31,715 nt of DNA from the NCBI GenBank assembly GCA_031553755.1, contig JAVBKZ010000018.1, positions 1-31,715 on the forward strand, given 5' to 3'. The position numbers and the translations under genes are program-made. Below the pieces are notes generated by a model. That model saw only the letters and a list, made by a program, of their open reading frames with translations. It searched no databases and was not told the DNA's origin. The stretch comes from JAIRVZ01 sp031553755. GTDB taxonomy: Bacteria; Bacteroidota; Bacteroidia; Bacteroidales; Azobacteroidaceae. Positions 22,876-30,020 of the stretch are shown here, in pieces. Position 1 is the first letter of the stretch, and each line of letters opens with the position of its first letter.

Positions 22876-23391
22876 ATGGCAGTAAATAATAAAGTAAAGT
22901 CAACGAATGACTTGGAATTAAAAGATAGGTTAGTTGCCATCAATCGTGTAACTAAAGTTACTAAAGGAGGACGTACTTTTAGCTTTGCTGCAATTGTCGT
23001 TGTCGGAAACGAAGACGGAATTGTAGGATGGGGATTAGGTAAAGCCGGTGAAGTAACAACTGCGATTGCAAAAGGTGTTGAAGCAGCTAAAAAGAATTTA
23101 GTGAAAGTGCCTGTTTATAAAGGAACAATTCCTCACGAACAAATCGCGAAATTTGGAGGGGCGCAAGTATTTATGAAACCAGCTACCCACGGAACTGGAG
23201 TAAAAGCAGGAGGTGCAATGCGTGCCGTATTAGAAAGCGTAGGAGTTACAGACGTATTGGCAAAGTCAAAAGGTTCTTCAAATCCTCACAACTTGGTAAA
23301 AGCAACAATTGCTGCTTTATGTGAATTGAGAGATCCGGCGATGGTTGCTCAAAATAGAGGAGTTTCAGTTGAAAAAGTATTTAAAGGTTAA
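22876..23391 (+). CDS. rpsE: 30S ribosomal protein S5
   Basis: S5 shapes the mRNA entry tunnel and decoding accuracy. 171 residues (167 in E. coli). dsRBD-like half: ELKDRLVAINRVTKVTKGGRTFSF; second half: TIPHEQIAKFGGAQVFMKPATHGTGVKAGGAMRAVLESVGVTDVLAKSKGSSNPHN in pieces. The positions linked to spectinomycin resistance (loop VTKGGR) look normal. rpmD starts 20 nt downstream. Confidence 0.98.
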   Translation: MAVNNKVKSTNDLELKDRLVAINRVTKVTKGGRTFSFAAIVVVGNEDGIVGWGLGKAGEVTTAIAKGVEAAKKNLVKVPVYKGTIPHEQIAKFGGAQVFMKPATHGTGVKAGGAMRAVLESVGVTDVLAKSKGSSNPHNLVKATIAALCELRDPAMVAQNRGVSVEKVFKG

Positions 23392-23411
23392 TTAATTAAG
23401 AGGGAAAAGTT

Positions 23412-23588
23412 ATGGCAACGATAAAAATTAAACAAGTAAGAAGCCGCATCGGTTGTCCTCAAGTGCAAAAGAGAACTTTAGATGCTTTGGGACTTAAAAA
23501 ATTAAACCGTATTGTTGAACATGAAGCCAATCCTGCAATACTTGGAATGGTTGAAAAAGTTAAACACTTGGTTGAAGTAATAAAATGA
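23412..23588 (+). CDS. rpmD: 50S ribosomal protein L30
   Basis: A 58-residue protein read directly from the ATG at 23412 to TGA at 23586-23588. MATIKIKQVRSRIGCPQVQK and RTLDALGLKKLNR then VEHEANPAILGMVEKVKHLV are clear L30 signatures, at normal length (59 in E. coli). L30 sits on the 50S near domain II. AGGG and AAAAG precede the start by a short distance. It lies between rpsE and rplO as in other spc operons. Confidence 0.96.
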   Translation: MATIKIKQVRSRIGCPQVQKRTLDALGLKKLNRIVEHEANPAILGMVEKVKHLVEVIK

Positions 23589-23589
23589 T

Positions 23590-23676
23590 TTAAGAATTAG
23601 AAATATAAGAATTAGAACGAATTTAATTCTTAATTACGATTCTGATCATTAATTATTAATTGTTAATTATTAATTG
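23590..23676 (+). repeat. Spacer hairpin 8 (rpmD-rplO), mixed heptamers
   Basis: A perfect local stem AAGAATTA/TAATTCTT (23607-23614/23624-23631) competes with a second, TAATTA/TAATTA (23631-23636/23649-23654), that closes a 12-nt loop. The left side has a direct repeat of TAAGAATTAGAA; the right side is ATTAATT/GTTAATT heptamers ending 7 nt before the rplO ATG. It is less regular than the other members. Confidence 0.55.
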
Positions 23677-23682
23677 AAAAAT

Positions 23683-24129
23683 ATGAATTTGTCAAATTTA
23701 AAACCTGCTGAAGGATCTACTAAAATCCGTAAAAGAATAGGACGTGGTTCCGGTTCCGGTTTAGGAGGAACTTCAACAAGAGGTCATAAGGGAGCGAAAT
23801 CAAGATCGGGTTACTCTAAAAAAATAGGATTTGAAGGAGGTCAAATGCCTATTCAAAGACGTTTGCCTAAATTCGGTTTCAAAAATATTAATAGAGTAGA
23901 ATACAAAGCGATTAATATTGAAACGCTACAACAACTTGCAGAGACTCAAAATCTATCAAAAATAGGAGTTGAAGAATTAGTAAGTGCCGGATTTATTTCA
24001 GCTAACCAATTAGTGAAGATCTTAGGTAAAGGTGCGCTTACTGCAAAATTGGATGTTACCGCTCATGCGTTTTCCAAAACTGCGGAAAATGCAATTACAT
24101 CCGTAGGTGGAACTATTGTAAAACTCTGA
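23683..24129 (+). CDS. rplO: 50S ribosomal protein L15
   Basis: Late-assembly 50S protein. The start is set at ATG 23683 (MNLSNLKPAEGSTKIRKRIG, 148 residues; 144 in E. coli). An in-frame TTG at 23674 lies inside the spacer repeat and would add only MKN. GRGSGSGLGGTSTRGHKGAKSRSGYSKK and FEGGQMPIQRRLPKFGF are diagnostic; the C-terminal domain ends SVGGTIVKL. secY follows after 6 nt. Confidence 0.97.
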   Translation: MNLSNLKPAEGSTKIRKRIGRGSGSGLGGTSTRGHKGAKSRSGYSKKIGFEGGQMPIQRRLPKFGFKNINRVEYKAINIETLQQLAETQNLSKIGVEELVSAGFISANQLVKILGKGALTAKLDVTAHAFSKTAENAITSVGGTIVKL

Positions 24130-24135
24130 TGAATA

Positions 24136-25470
24136 ATGAGAGCTATTGAAACCATCAAAAATATTTGGAAGATAGAGGATTTGAAAAATCGAATCCTCAC
24201 CACTCTTCTTCTTATCACAGTATACAGGTTTATGACATGTATAACACTTCCTGGTATTGATCCTACGGCATTAGGCGCTTTGCATTCCCAAACGCAAGGA
24301 GGTTTGATGTCTTTGTTGGATATGTTTTCGGGAGGAGCGTTTTCTAATGCATCTATTGTTGCGTTAGGTATCATGCCATACATTTCCGCCTCGATTGTTA
24401 TCCAATTGTTGGCTATTGCTGTACCCGCGTTCCAAAAAATGCAAAGGGAAGGAGAAAGTGGTCGTAGGAAAATCAATCAATATACTCGTTACCTGACAGT
24501 TTTAATTTTATTGTTTCAGGCTCCGACTTATTTGGTTAACCTCAACGTACACATGCGAATGGTTGGCGCTTCAATGCCTGCCGGTGCTTGGTTTGTTATA
24601 TCTTCTACTGTTATCTTAGCGGCAGGATCAATGTTTGTCCTTTGGTTAGGGGAAAGAATTACGGATAAAGGTATTGGTAATGGAATCTCATTCATAATTA
24701 TGGTTGGTATCCTTGCCAGATTCCCACTTGCAATCGTACAAGAATTTTCGTCAAGATTGAGTGAAAGTACAGGAGGTCTAGTCGCGTTTTTATTCGAAAT
24801 AGTCTTTTTATTGTTTGTTATTGCCGGTGCAATTTTATTGGTACAAGGAACACGAAGAGTTCCTGTACAATATGCCAAACAAATGATAGGAAACAAACAA
24901 TACGGAGGAGCGCGTCAATACATTCCTTTGAAAGTGAACGCTGCCAATGTTATGCCTATCATTTTCGCGCAAGCGATTATGTTTATTCCTATTTCAATTA
25001 TGGGATTTGGGTCTAATTCAGATTCCGGAGGATTTTGGATGGCATTGATGGATAATCATGGATTTTGGTATAATTTTGTCTTTGCGACTTTGATTATTCT
25101 GTTTACATATTTTTATACAGCTATTACGATTAATCCTACTCAAATGGCGGAGGATTTAAAACGTAATAATGGATTTATTCCCGGAATCAAACCAGGGAAA
25201 AAAACAGCGGAATATATTGATGATATTATGTCAAGGATAACATTCCCAGGATCATTATTCTTAGCTTTAGTCGCGATTATGCCTTCATTTGCCGGTCATT
25301 TGGGTATAAAACAAGAATTCGCACAGTTTTTTGGAGGAACATCGTTGTTGATTTTGGTTGGTGTTGTACTTGATACTTTACAACAAGTAGAAAGTCATCT
25401 ATTGATGCGTCACTATGATGGTTTACTTAAAACAGGTAAAATAAAGGGACGCCAAGGTACTGCTTATTGA
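24136..25470 (+). CDS. secY: Protein translocase subunit SecY
   Basis: Central channel of the Sec translocon in the cytoplasmic membrane. 444 residues (443 in E. coli) with ten hydrophobic helices. Markers: RILTTLLLITVYRF (helix 1), GGLMSLLDMFSGGAFSNASI plug region, MPYISASIVIQLL, GERITDKGIGNGISFIIM, RRVPVQYAKQ then YIPLKVNAANVMPIIFA, and the cytoplasmic loop NPTQMAEDLKRNNGFIPGIKPGK. It lies 6 nt after rplO and 4 nt before map, with no adk between. Confidence 0.98.
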   Translation: MRAIETIKNIWKIEDLKNRILTTLLLITVYRFMTCITLPGIDPTALGALHSQTQGGLMSLLDMFSGGAFSNASIVALGIMPYISASIVIQLLAIAVPAFQKMQREGESGRRKINQYTRYLTVLILLFQAPTYLVNLNVHMRMVGASMPAGAWFVISSTVILAAGSMFVLWLGERITDKGIGNGISFIIMVGILARFPLAIVQEFSSRLSESTGGLVAFLFEIVFLLFVIAGAILLVQGTRRVPVQYAKQMIGNKQYGGARQYIPLKVNAANVMPIIFAQAIMFIPISIMGFGSNSDSGGFWMALMDNHGFWYNFVFATLIILFTYFYTAITINPTQMAEDLKRNNGFIPGIKPGKKTAEYIDDIMSRITFPGSLFLALVAIMPSFAGHLGIKQEFAQFFGGTSLLILVGVVLDTLQQVESHLLMRHYDGLLKTGKIKGRQGTAY

Positions 25471-25474
25471 TAAA

Positions 25475-26257
25475 ATGATCTATCTAAAAACAGACGAAGA
25501 AATTGAAATGATGAGGGTTGCCAATCTGTTGGTTGGTAAAACTTTAGCGGAAGTAGCTAAGTGTATTGAACCTGGAGTGACAACTCTTCATTTAGATAAA
25601 ATAGCAGAAACGTTTATTCGTGATCATGGAGCGATTCCCTTGTTTTTAGGATACAATGGTTTTCCAAATTCTCTTTGTATTTCTGTTAATGAACAAGTTG
25701 TACATGGTATACCCTCCAACTATTCTTTGAAAGAAGGCGATATTGTATCAATCGATTGTGGAACTTTTATTAATGGATATTGTGGAGACTCTGCTTATAC
25801 GTTTTGTGTAGGAGAAGTCAAACCTGAGGTACTAAAGCTTTTGAAAACAACAAAAGAATCTTTATATCAGGGGATTGCTAACGCAATGGAAGGTAAAAGG
25901 ATCGGTGATGTGAGTAATGCTATTCAGACTTATTGCGAACACAATGGATATTCAGTAGTAAGGGAATTAGTTGGACATGGTATTGGCAAAAAAATGCATG
26001 AAGCCCCGGAAGTTCCGAATTTTGGAAAAAAAGGTTCCGGAGTACTCCTTAAAAGAGGAATGTGCATCGCGATAGAACCGATGATCAACTTAGGAAAGAA
26101 ACAAGTCGTGTTTGAAAAAGATGGTTGGACTGTCAGAACTATAGATAGATTACCATCTGCGCATTTTGAACATACCGTAGCTATAAGGCAAGGAAAAGCA
26201 GATATTTTATCTTCGTTTGAAATGATAGAAGAAGTTTTAGGTAAAAAAGTAATTTAA
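25475..26257 (+). CDS. map: Methionine aminopeptidase, type I
   Basis: Removes the initiator methionine from nascent proteins in the cytoplasm using two metal ions. 260 residues (264 in E. coli). Metal ligands are in place: Asp94 (SIDCG), Asp105 (GYCGDSA), His168 (LVGHGIG), Glu201 (AIEPMI), Glu232 (HFEHTV); the substrate-side His77 is in VVHGIP. No N-terminal zinc finger is present, consistent with the bacterial short form. It is tightly coupled to secY. Confidence 0.98.
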   Translation: MIYLKTDEEIEMMRVANLLVGKTLAEVAKCIEPGVTTLHLDKIAETFIRDHGAIPLFLGYNGFPNSLCISVNEQVVHGIPSNYSLKEGDIVSIDCGTFINGYCGDSAYTFCVGEVKPEVLKLLKTTKESLYQGIANAMEGKRIGDVSNAIQTYCEHNGYSVVRELVGHGIGKKMHEAPEVPNFGKKGSGVLLKRGMCIAIEPMINLGKKQVVFEKDGWTVRTIDRLPSAHFEHTVAIRQGKADILSSFEMIEEVLGKKVI

Positions 26258-26276
26258 TTTTTATCATTAAATTTAT

Positions 26277-26495
26277 ATGGCTAAGCAGTCAGCGATAGAG
26301 CAAGACGGAACTATAATTGAAGCATTGTCGAATGCGATGTTTCGGGTTGAATTGGAGAATGGACATGAGATAACCGCTCATATTTCAGGGAAAATGAGAA
26401 TGCACTATATTAAAATTCTTCCCGGAGATAAAGTGAAAGTTGAGATGTCTCCCTATGATTTAACCAAAGGAAGAATTTCATTTAGATACAAATAA
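26277..26495 (+). CDS. infA: Translation initiation factor IF-1
   Basis: OB-fold factor that occupies the A site during initiation. Exactly 72 residues as in E. coli, with AKQSAIEQDGTIIEALSNAMF, VELENGHEITAHISGKMRMHYIKILPGDKV in pieces and YDLTKGRISFRYK. It sits between map (19 nt) and rpmJ (13 nt), the usual position in spc-alpha junctions. Confidence 0.98.
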   Translation: MAKQSAIEQDGTIIEALSNAMFRVELENGHEITAHISGKMRMHYIKILPGDKVKVEMSPYDLTKGRISFRYK

Positions 26496-26508
26496 AAATA
26501 AAATAGAT

Positions 26509-26625
26509 ATGAAAGTAAGAGCATCTTTAAAAAAGCGTACGGATGATTGTAAAATCGTCAGGAGAAAAGGACGTTTGTATGTGATTAACAAGAAAAATCC
26601 TAAATATAAACAACGTCAAGGATAA
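26509..26625 (+). CDS. rpmJ: 50S ribosomal protein L36, zinc-free type
   Basis: A 38-residue protein read directly from ATG 26509 to TAA 26623-26625: MKVRASLKKRTDDCKIVRRK then GRLYVINKKNPKYKQRQG. Length equals E. coli L36. Of the four zinc ligands of the usual form (three Cys, one His) only Cys14 remains, so this is the zinc-independent variant. It follows infA and precedes rpsM by 34 nt. Confidence 0.96.
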   Translation: MKVRASLKKRTDDCKIVRRKGRLYVINKKNPKYKQRQG

Positions 26626-26631
26626 TTTTAT

Positions 26632-26639
26632 TATTTTTG
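26632..26639 (+). promoter_or_regulatory. Possible internal -7 box before rpsM
   Basis: TATTTTTG matches TAnnTTTG, 20 nt before the rpsM ATG, but no TTTG or TTG is found 19-21 bp upstream. It may be an internal promoter at the spc-alpha junction or just AT-rich chance. Confidence 0.25.
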
Positions 26640-26659
26640 CTGAAATTTTTTAATTAAGA

Positions 26660-27040
26660 ATGGCTATAAGAATAGTAGGGGTAGACTTACCTCAAAACAA
26701 AAGAGGAGAAATTGCGTTGACTTATATATATGGTATTGGTCGTAGCGCGTCAAACAGAATTTTGTTAGAAGCTGGTATCGATAGAGATATCAAAGTGAAG
26801 GATTGGACAGATGAGCAAGCGGCTAAAGTTCGTGAAATCATTGGTGCAAACTACAAAGTAGAAGGGGATCTGCGCTCTGAAGTTCAGTTGAATATCAAGC
26901 GTTTGATGGATATCGGTTGCTACCGCGGCGTGCGTCACCGTATCGGATTACCCGTAAGAGGTCAAAGTACTAAAAACAATGCCCGTACACGTAAGGGTAG
27001 AAAGAAAACAGTTGCAAACAAGAAAAAAGCTACGAAATAA
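26660..27040 (+). CDS. rpsM: 30S ribosomal protein S13
   Basis: S13 forms the head bridges to the 50S and contacts P-site tRNA. 126 residues (118 in E. coli): AIRIVGVDLPQNKRGEIALTYIYGIG, the LRSEVQLNIKRLMDIGCYRGVRHRIGLPVRGQ region in pieces, then RTKNNARTRKGRKKTV-like basic tail ending NKKKATK. It opens the alpha gene block. A heptamer hairpin spacer separates it from rpsK. Confidence 0.98.
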   Translation: MAIRIVGVDLPQNKRGEIALTYIYGIGRSASNRILLEAGIDRDIKVKDWTDEQAAKVREIIGANYKVEGDLRSEVQLNIKRLMDIGCYRGVRHRIGLPVRGQSTKNNARTRKGRKKTVANKKKATK

Positions 27041-27105
27041 GTTGAAAGTTGAAAGTTGAAAGTTGAAAGTTGGATTACAACTTACGGCTCAATAACTTAT
27101 AACTT
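27041..27105 (+). repeat. Spacer hairpin 9 (rpsM-rpsK), GTTGAAA repeats
   Basis: GTTGAAA is repeated four times from 27041, directly after the rpsM stop. The apex is AAGTTG/CAACTT (27067-27072/27078-27083, loop GATTA); the base is 27041-27050 paired with 27094-27103, nine of ten positions including one G.T. The right arm carries AACTTAT/AACTTAC heptamers. It ends about 40 nt before rpsK. Confidence 0.7.
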
Positions 27106-27142
27106 ACAGTTTTGGCGTGGAATGTAAAACTTAAAAAAGAAA

Positions 27143-27532
27143 ATGGCAAAAAAAACAGTCGCAGCAAAAAAAAGAGTTGTAAAGGTTGATGCAAATGGTC
27201 AACTTCATGTACACTCTTCATTTAACAACATTATTGTAACTATTGCGAATAGCGAAGGTCAAGTGATTTCATGGTCTTCTGCAGGTAAAATGGGATTCAG
27301 AAGCTCTAAGAAAAACACTCCTTATGCAGCTCAAATGGCGGCTCAAGATTGTGCGAAAATAGCTTATGATCTTGGATTGAGAAAAGTGAAAGCATACGTG
27401 AAAGGCCCTGGTAATGGTCGTGAATCGGCTATCAGAACAGTACACGGAGCTGGTATTGAAGTAACTGAAATTATAGACGTTACTCCACTTCCGCACAACG
27501 GATGTCGTCCTCCTAAAAGAAGAAGAGTGTAA
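27143..27532 (+). CDS. rpsK: 30S ribosomal protein S11
   Basis: S11 lies on the 30S platform near the E site and the anti-Shine-Dalgarno region. Exactly 129 residues as in E. coli: basic N-terminus, LHVHSSFNNIIVTIANSEGQVISWSSAGKMGFRSSKKNTPYAAQMAAQ in pieces, KAYVKGPGNGRESAIR, and the invariant VTPLPHNGCRPPKRRRV end. Long spacers (102 and 219 nt) flank it. Confidence 0.98.
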   Translation: MAKKTVAAKKRVVKVDANGQLHVHSSFNNIIVTIANSEGQVISWSSAGKMGFRSSKKNTPYAAQMAAQDCAKIAYDLGLRKVKAYVKGPGNGRESAIRTVHGAGIEVTEIIDVTPLPHNGCRPPKRRRV

Positions 27533-27539
27533 TTTAAAG

Positions 27540-27637
27540 AAGGAATAGTTAGAAGTTTGAAGCGGTTTGAAAAAGTTAGAATTATTTTCATTTTTTATCA
27601 AAACTAACAATTTATAACTTTTAACTAACAATTTCTT
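27540..27637 (+). repeat. Spacer hairpin 10 (rpsK-rpsD)
   Basis: The base stem 27540-27551/27626-27637 has 12 positions with one mismatch and one G.T. The apex is GTTAG/CTAAC (27575-27579/27604-27608). The arms contain repeated TAGTTAG/AGTTTGA and ACTAACAATTT words, again with a short period, but with more internal loops than the other spacers. Confidence 0.55.
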
Positions 27638-27679
27638 AACTGTTGATTATTAATTCGAAAATAGGTTTTGAATAAGTGA

Positions 27680-27730
27680 ATAGATTGCAAACTCTCCTCT
27701 CTGCGATCGCGGCTGCACAAGTTTGAAACC
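27680..27730 (+). promoter_or_regulatory. GC-rich structured patch in the rpsD leader
   Basis: CAAACT (27688-27693) pairs with AGTTTG (27720-27725) and encloses a GC-rich segment with GCGATCGC and CGGCTGCAC, standing out against AT-rich surroundings 27 nt before rpsD. S4 autoregulates through mRNA structures in other bacteria, so a protein-binding leader is conceivable. No known leader family is recognised. Confidence 0.35.
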
Positions 27731-27751
27731 AGTGAAATAAAAATAAAAAAA

Positions 27752-28357
27752 ATGGCAAGATATACCGGTCCAAAAACAAAAATTGCTCGTAAATTCGGAG
27801 AAGCAATTTTCGGTCCCGATAAAGTTCTAAGTAAAAAGAACTATCCTCCGGGACAACATGGTAACGCAAGAAAGAAAAAAACATCAGAGTATGGAATTCA
27901 ACTTCGCGAGAAGCAAAAAACTAAGTACACTTATGGTGTTTTAGAAAAACAATTCCGTAATTTATTCCATAAAGCTCAAAGAGCTAAAGGTATTACAGGC
28001 GAGGTGCTTGTTCAATTACTTGAATGTCGTTTAGATAACGTTGTTTATCGCATGGGATTAGCTCGTACAAGGGCAGCCGCACGTCAATTGGTATCCCACA
28101 GACATATTGTTGTAGATGGAAAAGTGGTGAATATTCCTTCATATTCATTGAAACCAGGTCAGGTAATAGGAGTTCGTGAAAAATCTAAATCATTGGAAAT
28201 AATCGGAGATAATTTATCCGGATTCAATCATAGCAAATACGCTTGGATTGAATGGGATCAACCTTCTATGAGTGCGAAATTTTTGCATATTCCAGAGAGA
28301 GCAGATGTTCCTGAAAATATTAAGGAACAATTGATTGTAGAATTATATTCTAAATAA
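27752..28357 (+). CDS. rpsD: 30S ribosomal protein S4, zinc-free type
   Basis: S4 nucleates 5'-domain assembly of the 30S and lines the mRNA entry. 201 residues (206 in E. coli): ARYTGPKTKIARKFGEAIF, YPPGQHGNARKKK, EKQKTKYTYGVLEKQFRN, and the S4 RNA-binding domain LDNVVYRMGLARTRAAARQLVSHRHI. The N-terminal zinc cysteines of the C-plus form are absent. It follows a long structured leader and precedes rpoA by 10 nt. Confidence 0.98.
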   Translation: MARYTGPKTKIARKFGEAIFGPDKVLSKKNYPPGQHGNARKKKTSEYGIQLREKQKTKYTYGVLEKQFRNLFHKAQRAKGITGEVLVQLLECRLDNVVYRMGLARTRAAARQLVSHRHIVVDGKVVNIPSYSLKPGQVIGVREKSKSLEIIGDNLSGFNHSKYAWIEWDQPSMSAKFLHIPERADVPENIKEQLIVELYSK

Positions 28358-28367
28358 TAAAGATTCC

Positions 28368-29363
28368 ATGGCGATATTAGCATTTCAAAAACCTGATAAA
28401 GTATTAATGTTGGAAGCGGACAACAACTACGGAAAATTTGAATTCCGTCCGTTGGAACCCGGTTATGGAATTACTGTCGGTAATTCACTTCGCCGTATTC
28501 TCTTGTCTTCCTTGGAAGGCTTCGCCATTACTTCTATTAAGATTGATGGTGTGGATCATGAATTCTCAACGATTCCCGGAGTGAAGGAAGATGTGACAAA
28601 CATCATCCTTAACCTGAAACAAGTGAGATTCAAACGTGTTGTGGAGGATATCGAAAATGAAAAAATCAGTATAAATGTTTCCGGTTCGGGAATATTTAAA
28701 GCCGGGGATATAGGTAAACAATTGACCGGATTTGAAATTCTTAATCCTAATTTCGTAATATGCCGTTACGATAAGGGTGCGAGTTTTCATATTGAACTTA
28801 CAATTGATAAGGGACGTGGATATGTTCCGGCGGATGAAAATCGTACAGAAAACGATGAGATCAGTCAGATAGCGATTGACGCTATTTTTACTCCAATCCG
28901 TAATGTTAAGTATTCGATTGAAAATTTCCGTGTAGAACAAAAAACTGACTACGAAAAATTGATTTTCGAAATTGAAACAGACGGTTCAATTCATCCTAAA
29001 GACGCTTTGAAAGAAGCTGCAAAAATATTGATTCATCATTTTATGTTGTTTTCTGACGAAAAAATTCATCTTGAACCTGTAGATACAGAGGTAAATGAAG
29101 AATTTGATGAAGAAATCCTTCACATGCGCCAGTTATTGAAAACAAGATTAGCAGACATGAATTTATCTGTCAGGGCTTTGAATTGTTTGAAAGCTGCGGA
29201 TGTTGAAACATTAGGGGAATTAGTCAAATATCAAAAGAATGATTTATTGAAATTCCGTAATTTCGGTAAAAAATCTCTTACTGAATTGGATGACCTGCTT
29301 GATAACCTTAAGTTAACGTTTGGCATGGACATCGCTAAATATAAATTAGATAAAGATAACTAA
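28368..29363 (+). CDS. rpoA: RNA polymerase subunit alpha
   Basis: Scaffold for polymerase assembly and contact for upstream DNA and activators. 331 residues (329 in E. coli). N-terminal domain: FEFRPLEPGYGITVGNSLRRILLSSLEGFAITSIKIDG in pieces. C-terminal domain from about 250: MNLSVRALNCLKAADVETLGEL with the equivalents of Arg265 and Asn268, and RNFGKKSLTELDDLL with the conserved Lys298 region. It is tightly placed between rpsD (10 nt) and rplQ (2 nt). Confidence 0.98.
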   Translation: MAILAFQKPDKVLMLEADNNYGKFEFRPLEPGYGITVGNSLRRILLSSLEGFAITSIKIDGVDHEFSTIPGVKEDVTNIILNLKQVRFKRVVEDIENEKISINVSGSGIFKAGDIGKQLTGFEILNPNFVICRYDKGASFHIELTIDKGRGYVPADENRTENDEISQIAIDAIFTPIRNVKYSIENFRVEQKTDYEKLIFEIETDGSIHPKDALKEAAKILIHHFMLFSDEKIHLEPVDTEVNEEFDEEILHMRQLLKTRLADMNLSVRALNCLKAADVETLGELVKYQKNDLLKFRNFGKKSLTELDDLLDNLKLTFGMDIAKYKLDKDN

Positions 29364-29365
29364 TA

Positions 29366-29860
29366 ATGAGACATAATAAGAAAATCAATCATTTAGGTCG
29401 TACAAATACGCATAGAGAAGCTATGCTTTCTAATATGGCTTGTTCTTTGATCAAACATAAAAGAATATTTACGACTGTTCCTAAAGCAAAGGAACTTCGC
29501 AAGTTTATAGAGCCGCTTATTACTAAATCAAAAGCAGATACAACTCATTCACGTCGTGTTGTTTTTAAAAATTTATTGGATAAATATGCTGTAACTGAGT
29601 TGTTTGTAGAGGTGTCTCAGAAGGTGGCGGATCGCCCGGGTGGATATACTCGCATTATCAAAACAGGTAACCGTTTAGGAGATAACGCTGCGATGTGCTT
29701 TATTGAATTAGTAGATTATAATGAAAATATGTTGAAAGAAAAAACTCCGGCTAAAGCTGCAAAAACTCGTCGTTCGAGGAAAAAAGCGGATGCGTCGGTT
29801 GTTTCTTCTACTCCTAAAACTGAAGTTGTAGAATCAACTGAAACTTCAGCAGCAGAGTAA
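29366..29860 (+). CDS. rplQ: 50S ribosomal protein L17
   Basis: Tunnel-exit protein; last gene of the unit. 164 residues against 127 in E. coli. The core is standard (MRHNKKINHLGRTNTHREAML, LIKHKRIFTTVPKAKELRKFIEPLIT, GGYTRIIKTGNRLGDNAAM, ELVDYNE); the extra 40 residues are a low-complexity Lys/Ala then Ser/Thr/Glu tail (RRSRKKADASVVSS). It starts 2 nt after the rpoA stop. Confidence 0.97.
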   Translation: MRHNKKINHLGRTNTHREAMLSNMACSLIKHKRIFTTVPKAKELRKFIEPLITKSKADTTHSRRVVFKNLLDKYAVTELFVEVSQKVADRPGGYTRIIKTGNRLGDNAAMCFIELVDYNENMLKEKTPAKAAKTRRSRKKADASVVSSTPKTEVVESTETSAAE

Positions 29861-29875
29861 TATCACTAAAATCGG

Positions 29876-29892
29876 AACTTGAATTTCAAGTT
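29876..29892 (+). other. Short perfect hairpin after rplQ
   Basis: AACTTGA/TCAAGTT (29876-29882/29886-29892) with a three-base loop lies 15 nt behind the rplQ stop. Only four T follow, so by itself it is a poor terminator. It may stabilise the 3' end upstream of the main terminator. Confidence 0.45.
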
Positions 29893-29907
29893 TTGGTATA
29901 AAATCTT

Positions 29908-29967
29908 ACAGATTACACAAATTACACAGGCGATTGTCTGTATAGCATGTGTAGTCTGTTGTTTTTT
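29908..29967 (+). terminator. Terminator of the ribosomal protein unit
   Basis: ACAGATTACACA pairs with TGTGTAGTCTGT (29908-29919/29948-29959, 12 positions, one G.T), with inner ACAG/CTGT (29926-29929/29938-29941), and a six-T run follows at 29962-29967. Position after rplQ and before rmuC fits the end of the long unit. Confidence 0.7.
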
Positions 29968-30020
29968 ATATCAGATTTCTATGTCGTCAAGTACTTACCG
30001 GATATTTAATTATTAAGAAA

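Noticed and set aside
27041..27072. Regular GTTGAAA repeats as a CRISPR-like array
   Set aside because: Units are contiguous heptamers without spacers, one arm is mirrored by a complementary arm, and no cas-like gene is nearby.
27702..27713. GCGATCGC as a HIP1-like genome-wide palindrome
   Set aside because: HIP1 is a cyanobacterial feature; only a single occurrence is noticed in this window and it fits better as part of a local leader structure.
29881..30020. A tRNA or small RNA gene between rplQ and rmuC
   Set aside because: The hairpins there fit a terminator, and no cloverleaf, TTC loop or promoter is visible.
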